This document shows, piece by piece, positions 8,054 to 15,861 of a DNA stretch of 46,677 nucleotides. Below the pieces are notes generated by a model, which ran no database searches, was not told where the DNA came from, and saw only the letters and a program-made list of their open reading frames with translations. How positions within the stretch are numbered: the first letter of the stretch is position 1; each line of letters starts with the position of its first letter. The stretch comes from CAZDYP01 sp964509505 (GTDB taxonomy: Bacteria > Chloroflexota > Anaerolineae > JACRMK01): assembly GCA_964509505.1 (NCBI GenBank), contig CAZDYP010000014.1:1-46677 (forward strand), written 5' to 3'. Position numbers and translations under genes: made by a program.

Positions 8054-8131
8054 GTCATGGCGAGCGGTATTTGCGAAACCATCTCCCCTATGCAACGAGG
8101 AGACCGCTTCGTAAACTACCCTCGCAGTGAC
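8054..8131. repeat. REP-like palindromic element
   Basis: GTCATGGCGAG (8054-8064) is a near reverse complement of CTCGCAGTGAC (8121-8131). An inner pair, 8075-8086 with 8099-8110, matches at 9 of 12 positions. The layout resembles dispersed GTCATTGCGAG elements known from bacterial genomes, including Chloroflexota. It lies between the formyltransferase and ABM genes. Confidence 0.65.
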
Positions 8132-8139
8132 AAAGAACT

Positions 8140-9024
8140 CTATGTAGCGAGCGGCGTCGCTTGCACGCGCAGCGCCCCATCGCCCACGCATACGATCAAA
8201 CTGTCTCCTGAGCGTTCCAACACCGCGCCTGCTGCAGCCTTTGCAGCTACATCAGGCAATGGTTCCACACGCGCCACGAGATATGATGCGCCATCAATCC
8301 TCGCTTTAGCGGTAGGCTGTCCGAAGAGATTCAACGCTGTGACTTTGCGTTGGAGCACAACTTGGGGTTCGCTCCAATTGAGCCAATGCTCTGCTTCAGT
8401 GAACTCTGCCGCATACGTCGCCTTACTGTGATCTTGCGGTGTGCCGGATTCACCCGCCACTGCGCGCGCCACACCATCGGCTAAGGCTTTCATCATCAAT
8501 GGCGCCCACGTCGCCATGACTGCCTCGGGTGTGGTGGGTTCTGGTAACGGCGCGGTTTGCAAGCTGTAAATCACACCCGTGTCGAAGTCTTCCTCAGTGC
8601 GATGCAAGGTCGCGCCGATGGTGGGAAAGCCTTCGTACACCATGCGGATTGGATTGGGCCCGCGATAGTAGGGCAAAGGCGCGGGATGTAGGTTGACGGC
8701 TCCATAGCGCGGAATGCTCGTGATCTCGGGTGGGATGCGATAGGGGAAAGTCATCGAAAGCACAAGGTCTGGCTTGAGCTCGCGAATCAACGGCGCAGCC
8801 ACGCGACGGAGACGAGTCGTGATCAGCACATCTTGATCTCTGGGCGCAGCATTCACCACGCCACGATACATGGGCATGGGGCGCGTCGTCGGACCCGGCG
8901 TCGTCACGACCAACACAATTTTATGTCCCAGCTGTTGCGCCCAGCCTGCGACCATCTGATACGCCGGCGGCAAAACATTGAACGTCACAATCCGTAAGCC
9001 TTTAGTGGATTGCGTCTCGCTCAT
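8140..9024 (-). CDS. Formyltransferase family protein (Fmt-like)
   Basis: The protein belongs to the 10-formyltetrahydrofolate-dependent formyltransferase fold. It contains the catalytic block NLHPAPLPYYRGPNP (about 115-129), with the Asn and His of the family's active site, and the later catalytic Asp in EEDFDTG (about 148-154). A C-terminal domain of about 90 residues (from KATYAAEFTEAE) resembles the Fmt/ArnA C-terminal substrate domain. The N-terminus lacks a canonical Fmt start, and the gene is not next to def or other translation genes, so methionyl-tRNA may not be the substrate; a sugar-amine is possible. AGGAGA precedes the ATG with about 8-base spacing. Confidence 0.8.
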   Translation of the reverse strand: MSETQSTKGLRIVTFNVLPPAYQMVAGWAQQLGHKIVLVVTTPGPTTRPMPMYRGVVNAAPRDQDVLITTRLRRVAAPLIRELKPDLVLSMTFPYRIPPEITSIPRYGAVNLHPAPLPYYRGPNPIRMVYEGFPTIGATLHRTEEDFDTGVIYSLQTAPLPEPTTPEAVMATWAPLMMKALADGVARAVAGESGTPQDHSKATYAAEFTEAEHWLNWSEPQVVLQRKVTALNLFGQPTAKARIDGASYLVARVEPLPDVAAKAAAGAVLERSGDSLIVCVGDGALRVQATPLAT

Positions 9025-9180
9025 GGTTGAGTCTCCTCAGCGATTGAAGTACGACGATTGTAAGTGGCGCTGGCTGTCTTGTCAATGGGCGCTGCCATGA
9101 TTGTTCACAGCGCATGGTGTGGGGCAAGATGGCATCTTGCTCACAAGGGCTGAGTAACTAACACTTCGCAAAAAGAGTAA

Positions 9181-9246
9181 GCATGGTGAGCTTGTCGAAC
9201 CATGCGTTGCCCGCATTGACCGCATCCTTCGACAAGCTCAGGATGC
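9181..9246. repeat. Inverted pair of covarying hairpins
   Basis: Hairpin A is GCATGG-TGAGCTTGTCGAA-CCATGC (9181-9205). Hairpin B is GCATCC-TTCGACAAGCTCA-GGATGC (9222-9246). The loops are exact reverse complements, while the stems differ by compensating GG/CC swaps. Confidence 0.85.
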
Positions 9247-9330
9247 TGCGCTGAATTGAAAACGGAAAGTGTTGGTTACTCAGTCCACAAGAGCAAGTTG
9301 CAAACTGGTCCTCTACGCTGCTCGCATTCA

Positions 9331-9359
9331 TTGACACCCGCGCCTCTTGTCGTTAAGAT
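9331..9359 (+). promoter_or_regulatory. Sigma70-type promoter of the ABC-2 exporter operon
   Basis: A consensus -35 TTGACA (9331-9336), a 17-base spacer and -10 TAAGAT (9354-9359) precede the ATG at 9369. Transcription would begin within a few bases of the start codon. No Shine-Dalgarno sequence is visible, so the mRNA may be leaderless or nearly so. Confidence 0.7.
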
Positions 9360-9368
9360 AATCTCATC

Positions 9369-10385
9369 ATGCAAATCTCAGTCGAACATCTCCGCAAATA
9401 CTACCAAGTCCACCAGAAAGAACCCGGCCTCGTCGGCTCCATTCGCTCGTTCATCGCGCGCCAGTATGAAGTTGTGAAAGCGGTGGACGACGTGACGTTC
9501 ACGATTGACGAAGGCGAGGTCGTCGGCTTTCTCGGCCCCAATGGCGCAGGCAAGACAACGACGCTCAAGGTGTTGTCGGGCTTGTTGTATCCAACGAGCG
9601 GCAAGGTCAACGTGCTAGGCTTCACGCCATCCGACCGCAAGCCTGCATACCTCAAGCAGTTCACACTCGTGATGGGGCAGAAGCAACAACTGCTGTGGGA
9701 CTTGCCCGCGCTTGAAACATTCCTCGTCAACCAAGCCATCTACGAAATTAGCGACCACGATTTCAAAGAAACCTTGAACGAGCTGACCGAGCTGATGGAA
9801 CTCGAGCCGTTGCTCAAGAAACAAGTTCGCAAATTGTCGTTGGGCGAGCGCATGAAGTGTGAGCTCGCCGCCGCGCTGTTGCATCGGCCACGCATTTTGT
9901 TTTTGGACGAGCCGACGATTGGTCTCGACGTGACAATGCAGACCAAAATTCGCCAATTCGTCGCCGCTTACAATCAGCGTTGGAATGCGACGGTCATCCT
10001 CACCTCGCATTATATGGCGGATGTGGTCGCGTTGTGCAAGCGCGTCATCGTCATCAACGAAGGACACTTGATTTACGACGGCGATTTGCGCGCACTGTCC
10101 GAGCGCATCGCGCCATATAAACTCGTGCGGGTGGACTTTGCCGAAACGCCCAACGGGCACAATCCTTCGACACCGCAAAACACGCTGTCAGGCTGGGACC
10201 TGTCTGCGTATGGCGAGGTGAAGCGCGTGGCTGGGCAGAACGTCGAGTTGCTGGTGCCGCGCGACCAAACTTCGAGTATCACCGCGCGCTTGTTGGCGGA
10301 GCTGCCCATCGCCGACCTCACGATTGAAGAGCCAGCGATTGAGGAAGTGATTGGGCGGGTGTTTGAAGAAGTGTCAAGGGTTTAA
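9369..10385 (+). CDS. ABC-2 type transporter ATP-binding protein (COG4586-like)
   Basis: This is the ATPase of a three-gene exporter. It has Walker A GPNGAGKTT (about 57-65), the signature LSLGERMKCELAAALLHRP (about 155), Walker B ILFLDEPTIGLD (about 176) and the switch His in LTSHYMADV. The N-terminal insertion VHQKEPGLVGSIRSFI before the core is typical of the COG4586 subfamily that pairs with COG4587 and COG3694 permeases, and both follow here. The C-terminal 90 residues form a variable accessory domain. The substrate is not predictable. The gene starts just after a strong promoter without an evident ribosome-binding site. Confidence 0.88.
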   Translation: MQISVEHLRKYYQVHQKEPGLVGSIRSFIARQYEVVKAVDDVTFTIDEGEVVGFLGPNGAGKTTTLKVLSGLLYPTSGKVNVLGFTPSDRKPAYLKQFTLVMGQKQQLLWDLPALETFLVNQAIYEISDHDFKETLNELTELMELEPLLKKQVRKLSLGERMKCELAAALLHRPRILFLDEPTIGLDVTMQTKIRQFVAAYNQRWNATVILTSHYMADVVALCKRVIVINEGHLIYDGDLRALSERIAPYKLVRVDFAETPNGHNPSTPQNTLSGWDLSAYGEVKRVAGQNVELLVPRDQTSSITARLLAELPIADLTIEEPAIEEVIGRVFEEVSRV

Positions 10386-10432
10386 GTGTCAGGTGTCAGG
10401 CACATTTGACATGGCACTTGACACCTGACACT
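10385..10432. repeat. Perfect inverted repeat between exporter ATPase and permease
   Basis: AGTGTCAGGTGTCA (10385-10398) is the exact reverse complement of TGACACCTGACACT (10419-10432). The hairpin begins at the ATPase stop and ends just before the permease start region, so it may modulate translation or mRNA stability of the second gene. Confidence 0.75.
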
Positions 10433-10443
10433 AGGTGTTGCTT

Positions 10444-11229
10444 GTGTTCAAAAAATATCTCGCCTTATTTCGCGCGAATTGGCAAGGCGTCATCGAATAT
10501 CGCGCGAGTATGTTCATCTGGATGTTGCTTGGCACTGCGCCGCTCATCTCGTTGGCAGTGTGGTTATCGGTGGCAGAGAATGGGCCCGTGGGAGGTTATA
10601 CTGCGACGGGCTTCATCGCGTATTATCTTGCCACGATTTTTGTGCGCGAGCTGACGGGTTCGTGGGTTGTGTGGGAACTTGAGTACGCGATTCGTCAAGG
10701 CACACTGTCGCCGAAGTTGCTCAAGCCGCTCAATCCGATTCACGATTACATCGCCGTCCACATCGCCGACAAAATTTTTCGTCTGCCGCTCATCGCGCCG
10801 CCTATCTTGCTGGTCGTTTGGTTGGCGGACATTCATTACAATCTCTCATGGCTTGAGCTGTGGTATGCTGTGCTGGCGATAGCGCTCGCATTTGGCATCG
10901 TCTTTCTGTCGGGCTATTGCATCGGTCTGCTCAACTTCTGGCTGACGCACGCGATGGCGCTGAGTGAGCTCTGGTTCGCGCTACGCAATTTGTTTGGCGG
11001 CATTCTCGCGCCGATTGATTTGTTTCCTGAACCCATCCCAACGCTCTCGCCTTATCTACCGTTTCGCTACACACTGTCTTTCCCCGCCGAGATTATCTTA
11101 GGACGCTTGAGCAGCGAGCAGCTGCTTTTCGGTTTTGCCATGCAAAGCCTATGGTTGCTCATCTTCGCGGCTTTGTATTGGGCGCTATGGCGGCAGGGGT
11201 TGAGGACGTATGCGGCGGTGGGAGCATGA
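10444..11229 (+). CDS. ABC-2 type permease (COG4587-like)
   Basis: This integral membrane subunit of about 261 residues has around six helices. The N-terminus FKKYLALFRANWQGVIEYRASMF is typical of the family: a short amphipathic stretch, then EYR before the first helix. Three starts are possible (GTG 10435, TTG 10438, GTG 10444). I chose 10444 because an AGG lies 8 bases upstream and the other two sit against the preceding hairpin. The family works as a heterodimeric permease with the next gene. A loop with ELEYAIRQGTLSPKLLKPLNPI lies between helices 2 and 3. Confidence 0.85.
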   Translation: MFKKYLALFRANWQGVIEYRASMFIWMLLGTAPLISLAVWLSVAENGPVGGYTATGFIAYYLATIFVRELTGSWVVWELEYAIRQGTLSPKLLKPLNPIHDYIAVHIADKIFRLPLIAPPILLVVWLADIHYNLSWLELWYAVLAIALAFGIVFLSGYCIGLLNFWLTHAMALSELWFALRNLFGGILAPIDLFPEPIPTLSPYLPFRYTLSFPAEIILGRLSSEQLLFGFAMQSLWLLIFAALYWALWRQGLRTYAAVGA

Positions 11230-11231
11230 GC

Positions 11232-11302
11232 AGGAAACAGTAGTCAGTAGTCAGTAGCCAGAATCAAATCTGACTCCTGGCTACTGACTACTGGCTACTG
11301 AA
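11232..11302. repeat. AGTCAGT-word inverted repeat
   Basis: Copies of CAGTAGT and CAGTAGCCAG on the left are answered by CTGGCTACTGACTACT on the right, giving a long imperfect hairpin. It lies between the two permease genes. Confidence 0.8.
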
Positions 11303-11304
11303 AT

Positions 11305-12090
11305 ATGCGTTACTTCAAATTACTCAAAACTTTTTACAAGAACGCGCTACTTGCCGAGCTCGAATATCGCGCGAATTTCATCGTCAATATCTTGATGAGC
11401 ATGTTCTGGTTGGGTTGGTCGTTGATCGGTTTGCAGGTTTATTTCAATCACACGCACACCATCGGCGGCTGGACGTACAATGAAGCGCTCATCGTCGTTG
11501 GCTTGTTCCATCTCGCCAACGGTTACATGCAGGCGTTCTTACAACCAAACATCGCCGAGATTGGCAATCACATTCGTTTGGGGACATTGGACTTCATCCT
11601 CACGAAGCCCGTCAATTCACAGTTCTTCGTTTCCCTGCGCACGATGGTGTTTTGGCGGCTCGCAGACATCGCGCTCGGTCTAGGCATCATCATTTTCGCC
11701 GTCATGCGCGGCGGCATCGTCGTGACATGGCTCGCTGTCGCGTTGTTTAGCGTGATGACATTGGCAGGCGCGGTGATGGTGTATGCGTTGTGGTTGATGC
11801 TCGTCACGACGGCGTTTTGGTTGGTGCGCGTCGAGAACATCACCGAATTGTTCTATGCGTTCTACGAAGCCGCGCGTTTTCCGATTGGCGTCTATCGCGG
11901 CGCGGCGCAAATGTTTCTGACATTCATCGTGCCTGTCGCTTTTATCACGACCTTCCCCGCTGCCGCGCTCATCCACAAACTCGAACCCGTGTATGCGCTG
12001 TATGGCATCGGCTTCGCCCTCGCGTTGCTGCTCCTGAGCGCATGGTTTTGGAAATTCGCGCTGCGTTTCTATGCGAGCGCATCGTCATAA
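11305..12090 (+). CDS. ABC-2 type permease (COG3694-like)
   Basis: This is the second membrane subunit of the exporter (261 aa, about six helices). Its N-terminus FKLLKTFYKNALLAELEYRANFIVN (split: LLKTFYKN, AELEYRANF) parallels that of the first permease, as expected for the paired subunits. A QPNIAEIGNHIRLGTLDFILTKP segment (key residues GTLDF-TKP) between helices matches the conserved cytoplasmic loop of the family. It follows a hairpin spacer and is succeeded within 8 bases by the phosphoesterase gene. Confidence 0.85.
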   Translation: MRYFKLLKTFYKNALLAELEYRANFIVNILMSMFWLGWSLIGLQVYFNHTHTIGGWTYNEALIVVGLFHLANGYMQAFLQPNIAEIGNHIRLGTLDFILTKPVNSQFFVSLRTMVFWRLADIALGLGIIIFAVMRGGIVVTWLAVALFSVMTLAGAVMVYALWLMLVTTAFWLVRVENITELFYAFYEAARFPIGVYRGAAQMFLTFIVPVAFITTFPAAALIHKLEPVYALYGIGFALALLLLSAWFWKFALRFYASASS

Positions 12091-12098
12091 AAAGATAT

Positions 12099-12821
12099 AT
12101 GCGTATTGCTCTCATTTCTGATATTCATGGTAACCTGCCCGCATTGGATGCGGCGCTTGCCGATATACACGCAGCGCACGTTGACCAAATCATCTGTCTG
12201 GGCGACATCGCCGCGAGCGGACCGTATCCGCGCGAAGCGGTGGCGCGCGTGCGCGAGTTGGGTTGTCCGGTCATCAGGGGCAATCACGATGATCCTGATT
12301 GGCAGCCGCCTGCGTCAACTGACGAGAAGTATCAGTTCATCGGAGATATTCTGCAGTGGAGTCACGCGCAACTGAGCGAAGCAGACTTGACTTATCTTCG
12401 CACGTTTCCACCCCGTTTGACTGTGCCGTTAGCTAACGGCACAACATTGCTGTGTTTTCATGGTTCGCCTCACTCGTATGATGACCTCATCGTAGGCGGC
12501 ACATCCGACGACGACCTCGCGTGTATGTTAGCAGGTTTTGATGCGACGGTGATGGCGGGCGGGCATACGCACAAGCCATTGTTGCGCCGTCATCAAGGAC
12601 GCCTGTTCATCAACCCTGGCAGTGTGGGCTTAGCTTTCGAGCGCATGGAGGGTTTAGGTGTACACAAATTGCCATGGGCTGAGTATGCCGTGTTGCATTG
12701 CGCGGACCAAACTATTTCGGTTGAGTTTCGCCGTGCGCCGTTCGATGTGGCGGTAGTGAAGCGCGCGGCGTTGGAGCGCCAGATGCCACACGCGGAGTGG
12801 TGGAACAGCGAGTGGAGTTAG
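12099..12821 (+). CDS. Metallophosphoesterase (YfcE/MJ0936-like)
   Basis: This 240-residue calcineurin-like phosphoesterase begins at the ATG at 12099, directly before the first metal motif SDIHGN. The frame is open upstream only because it runs antisense-free through the permease gene. The metal-binding motifs appear in order: DIHGN, GDIAASGPYP, GNHDDPD, then CFHGSPH and AGGHTHKP. INPGSVG closes the active site. Family members hydrolyse phosphodiesters, with varied natural substrates. The start is 8 bases after the exporter operon, so co-transcription is likely, though a functional link is not evident. Confidence 0.88.
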   Translation: MRIALISDIHGNLPALDAALADIHAAHVDQIICLGDIAASGPYPREAVARVRELGCPVIRGNHDDPDWQPPASTDEKYQFIGDILQWSHAQLSEADLTYLRTFPPRLTVPLANGTTLLCFHGSPHSYDDLIVGGTSDDDLACMLAGFDATVMAGGHTHKPLLRRHQGRLFINPGSVGLAFERMEGLGVHKLPWAEYAVLHCADQTISVEFRRAPFDVAVVKRAALERQMPHAEWWNSEWS

Positions 12822-12839
12822 CAATTAACGCTCATGCGC

Positions 12840-12905
12840 ATCACTGCGAAGAAACGAAGCGCGCGAAGAAAAAGAAAAAAACTGCGCGCCTTCGCCTCTT
12901 CGCAT
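12840..12905. repeat. GCGAAG-word inverted repeat
   Basis: ACTGCGAAGAAACGAAG and GCGCGAAG on the left pair with CGCGCCTTCGCCTCTTCGC on the right across an A-rich centre. It sits between the convergent phosphoesterase and the zinc-ribbon protein gene, so it may also act as a transcription stop. Confidence 0.6.
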
Positions 12906-12946
12906 GGTTAAGACAACTGGTCAAATACTTTTGACATGAGTGAACG

Positions 12947-13930
12947 CTAATATCCCTCGCGCACGTATGTTCCGTTGTTCAAAAAGATATAAGCGAGGCG
13001 ACGAGTCGCGCCGTCGCTGTCGCGCAAGATCAAGCCGCGTTCGAAAATTTGCGCCAACAGCAAGCGCGCATTTTCCGCACCCGAAATTTTCGCGCGTTTC
13101 AGCGCGTCGAGGTCTTTGGGCTGACCTAATTGCTTGCGTAATGTTTCTTGGCTGCACCACACCACGTTGAAATTATCGTACACGGGCGGCTCCAACCCAT
13201 CGCCCGCCGCGCAAGTGTTTTCGTCCAAACTAGTCCATGGCTTGCTGGGGTAAGGTTGCCAATTGCCTTGGCCCATTTCGCCCGGTTTAGCAACACCATA
13301 TTTGACCAACACAATGTTCGCCGGTGTGTTGCCAACAAAGAACATGTGCCCGCGCTCGAACCATTGCTCATTAAGCATGGCATTGTCTAAACTCAACGGT
13401 AAGGTCGTTTGTGGACAACCTAAGTTCCTCCGATGTTTGATCCACAGCACATAAAAGGGACTTTGTGGCGAAACATTCACAATGCAGGTTGATTGTGCTA
13501 CCAAAGCAGTTGGTGTGGCGCGACGCGTGGGCGACGACGTAGGCGATGGGCTAGGCGTCGCGCTGGGTCTGGGGGTGGGTGAAGCCGTCGGTGATGGCGT
13601 TGGCGATGGCGTCTCCGATGGCATGGGAGTGTGGGTCATAGTTGGCGCAGGCGTGGGTGTATTTTGTGTGGTGGGCGCAAGTGCGACGCGCGGGGTCAGC
13701 ACGATAGGCGTTGCGTTCACATTCAACGCAGCGGAACCAATGCTCACCACGGCGCTGGTCAGCGTATAACCACTCAGGCACGCGCATAATAACACAGCGG
13801 TCGAAGCAAACAACCATCCGAGCCACGACCAATGGGGTATCCAGGGCCACCAGCCACATAGCGGGCAATGTTGATAGACATACAGGCGGACCTCAGGATG
13901 ACGTGGACACTGCATGACAAAAGGAGACAT
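12947..13930 (-). CDS. Zinc-ribbon, single-pass membrane protein with Thr/Pro linker
   Basis: No family name is certain. The N-terminus has a possible zinc site (CPRH near residue 8, then CPLCG near 22), followed by one membrane helix (about 34-60). A low-complexity linker of TPTPSPT type (about 85-140) comes next, and a C-terminal domain of about 180 residues outside the membrane. That domain has LGCPQTT, EQWFERGHMFF and LLLAQIFERGLILR; the QxFERGxM pattern recurs in Chloroflexota surface proteins in my recollection. A TATAAT (plus-strand 13945-13950) lies close to the ATG, leaving almost no leader. Confidence 0.75.
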   Translation of the reverse strand: MSPFVMQCPRHPEVRLYVYQHCPLCGWWPWIPHWSWLGWLFASTAVLLCACLSGYTLTSAVVSIGSAALNVNATPIVLTPRVALAPTTQNTPTPAPTMTHTPMPSETPSPTPSPTASPTPRPSATPSPSPTSSPTRRATPTALVAQSTCIVNVSPQSPFYVLWIKHRRNLGCPQTTLPLSLDNAMLNEQWFERGHMFFVGNTPANIVLVKYGVAKPGEMGQGNWQPYPSKPWTSLDENTCAAGDGLEPPVYDNFNVVWCSQETLRKQLGQPKDLDALKRAKISGAENARLLLAQIFERGLILRDSDGATRRLAYIFLNNGTYVREGY

Positions 13931-13977
13931 AGGCGTATTTTACCATTATACGAGTCATGATGATTACCCAATATCTT

Positions 13978-14012
13978 CAAACCCGAAAAGCCTCGAGACC
14001 CTTCGGGGTTTC
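13978..14012. repeat. Hairpin between divergent genes
   Basis: AAACCCGAA on the left faces TTCGGGGTTT on the right in the spacer between the zinc-ribbon gene and the propeller gene. It resembles the other CCCG-rich palindromes of the window. Confidence 0.45.
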
Positions 14013-14102
14013 AAATTGATGGGCGCTATGCGTTATAATGGTGCGCGCCTTACGTTGAACATTGAACATTGAACACTCATAACTAAGAGGTATGGATAAA
14101 CT

Positions 14103-15029
14103 GTGAGCAATCTTGAAACACAATTCCCAACACTGACAGCGACTAGCACGATTCTCGGGCTCGGCTTGGATGAGGGAGGATGTTTGTGGGTAGGCGCGAA
14201 GGAAGGCATCTTCTATCGCGCAGATAACACGTGGAAGCCTGCACCGAGTGGGCAGCCGTTGAATTATCTCAACGCCTTTGCCTGCGCCGGCCAGACACTG
14301 CTGGCGGGGAGCGGGTCAGGCTTGATTGTCTTTTCGCATGACGGCGGCAAGACGTGGACACAAGGCTATGTCGCCGATGTCAAGGATGCAGTGACGGCGC
14401 TGGCACTCTCGCCTAACTTCACCCGCGACCAGACGGCGTTCGCTAGCACACAAGGCGCGGGCATCTTGCGTTCGTTCGATGGCGGGCGCACGTGGAGCAG
14501 CGCGAACCGTGGCTTGTATGGCTTGGAAGTGACGGCGCTCGCCACAGCGCCGACGTGGGCAAAGGGCATGTTCGTGTTAGCTGGCACCGCGCATGACCTC
14601 TACTATTCACCCAATGGCGGTACGGCATGGAACTCGTCAGACTCAGGCTTGACCGATGTGGTTGTCACTGCCATTGCCTTTAGTTCCAATTTCTTAGAGG
14701 ATGGTGTAGTGTTGCTTGGCACTGAAGCGCATGGCCTTTATCGTTCCACCAATCGTGGACGCGCATGGCAACACCTCAGCAATGTCACAGCCGATGCGAT
14801 GGTCTCCATCAATAGTTTGTGGCAGCAAGGCGCAGTCTGTTTGCTTGGCACGGACGGCGGCGAAATTTTTCGTTCGGTGGACGGCGGCGCGACGTGGAAG
14901 CTCACACACACGGCTCACGCGCCGACGATGTGTTTTGGCGCAGATACCCAGCGCATCTATGCGGGCTTATATGAAGGCGGCTTGTTAAGTTCGGATGATG
15001 ACGGCTGGACGTGGTGGAGAATGGAATGA
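14103..15029 (+). CDS. BNR/YCF48-like beta-propeller repeat protein
   Basis: The 308-residue protein is built from repeated GLYRSTNRGRAW-type units: FSHDGGKTW, RSFDGGRTW, YSPNGGTAW, RSTNRGRAW, RSVDGGATW and SSDDDGWTW. These are Asp-box/BNR motifs, so a beta-propeller is expected. No signal peptide is visible. The GTG start at 14103 overlaps the stop of a tiny four-codon frame (14092-14106, MDKL) that follows AAGAGG, which could help recruit ribosomes. TATAAT at 14034-14039 is a likely -10 box. Its end overlaps the next gene by ATGA. Function is unknown; relatives include YCF48 assembly factors and sialidase-like proteins. Confidence 0.8.
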   Translation: MSNLETQFPTLTATSTILGLGLDEGGCLWVGAKEGIFYRADNTWKPAPSGQPLNYLNAFACAGQTLLAGSGSGLIVFSHDGGKTWTQGYVADVKDAVTALALSPNFTRDQTAFASTQGAGILRSFDGGRTWSSANRGLYGLEVTALATAPTWAKGMFVLAGTAHDLYYSPNGGTAWNSSDSGLTDVVVTAIAFSSNFLEDGVVLLGTEAHGLYRSTNRGRAWQHLSNVTADAMVSINSLWQQGAVCLLGTDGGEIFRSVDGGATWKLTHTAHAPTMCFGADTQRIYAGLYEGGLLSSDDDGWTWWRME

Positions 15030-15811
15030 CCATTGCGCTTGCCTCAACCCATCACGACCCACAAGGACTGTTGAACCCACAAGCAGCGCGACTATTGCCA
15101 CACCTACGTAACCTCTATATCCATATCGCCGTCACAGTCACCGCGACGACTCATCCAGATACTTATGCGCTGTTACACGCTCATCACGTCACCGTGATTG
15201 ACAAAGTGGATGCAGGGCCGGACGCGCATCGCCTGTTGGGCATTTGGCGGCGACGAGCGAGCATGGCAGCGTTGCAAGCCAATGCGATCACGCACGTTCA
15301 TCTATGCGATTTTGACCGCGTGCTGCATTGGGCAGAGTACCATCCCGACGAACTGCGTCGCACCTTGACGCAATTACCCCAATACGATTTCACGGTGTTG
15401 GGACGCACCCCGCGCGCGTTTGCCTCGCACCCGCGTGTGCAACGCGATACAGAAACCATCATCAACCAGGCCTTCGCTCTAGTCTTCAAGCAACGGTGGG
15501 ACGTCACAGCCGCCTCGCGCGGCTTGTCCCGTCGCGCGATCGAAGCGCTTGTGGCCGGTTGTGACGACGACACGATTGGCAACGATTGTTCGTGGCCCCT
15601 GTATTTAAGTCGCGTGGATGGGTTGCGCTTGGGGTATCTCGAAACGGAGGGGTTGGAGTTTGAAACGCTCGATCGCTTCACGCCAGACATTGCTGCAACG
15701 TGGATTGAGCGCATGGACAACAGCCCAGAGGAGTGGGCGCGGCGTTTGGCTTTAGCGCAGGTCGAGGTTGAATCGGTAGTAGCCTATCGCGGTACGCAGC
15801 TAGACCTGTGA
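15026..15811 (+). CDS. Unknown protein, possibly glycosyltransferase-A-like, coupled to the propeller gene
   Basis: I do not recognise this 261-residue protein with confidence. The ATG at 15026 overlaps the previous TGA (ATGA), which implies translational coupling. Visible features are TIALASTHHDPQG at the start, a repeated pattern of short beta strands, and VHLCDFDRVLHW (about 93-104), where DFD could be the DxD of a GT-A fold. There are no membrane segments or signal peptide. Its fixed pairing with the propeller protein suggests the two act together. The stop codon lies inside a terminator-like palindrome. Confidence 0.7.
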   Translation: MTIALASTHHDPQGLLNPQAARLLPHLRNLYIHIAVTVTATTHPDTYALLHAHHVTVIDKVDAGPDAHRLLGIWRRRASMAALQANAITHVHLCDFDRVLHWAEYHPDELRRTLTQLPQYDFTVLGRTPRAFASHPRVQRDTETIINQAFALVFKQRWDVTAASRGLSRRAIEALVAGCDDDTIGNDCSWPLYLSRVDGLRLGYLETEGLEFETLDRFTPDIAATWIERMDNSPEEWARRLALAQVEVESVVAYRGTQLDL

Positions 15812-15840
15812 GGCGTGAAACGCGAAAACCTCACAGGTCT
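15802..15840. terminator. Bidirectional terminator-like palindrome
   Basis: AGACCTGTGAGG (15802-15813) and CCTCACAGGTCT (15829-15840) are a perfect 12-bp inverted repeat with a 15-base loop. The left arm includes the stop codon of the plus-strand gene, and the element sits between convergent genes. Confidence 0.6.
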
Positions 15841-15861
15841 CTGGCAACTATTCACATACGA

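Larger units (their letters stand above)
9025..9368. other. 344-base intergenic region with paired hairpins and a promoter
   Basis: This is a spacer between divergent genes with no supported ORF. It holds two covarying hairpins (9181-9205 and 9222-9246), which are also inverted relative to each other, and the promoter for the ABC-2 exporter (9331-9359). The rest has no feature I can name. Confidence 0.8.

Noticed and set aside
9025..9368. tRNA or small RNA gene in the 344-base spacer
   Set aside because: No cloverleaf or conserved T-loop was seen. The structure present is explained by the hairpin repeats.
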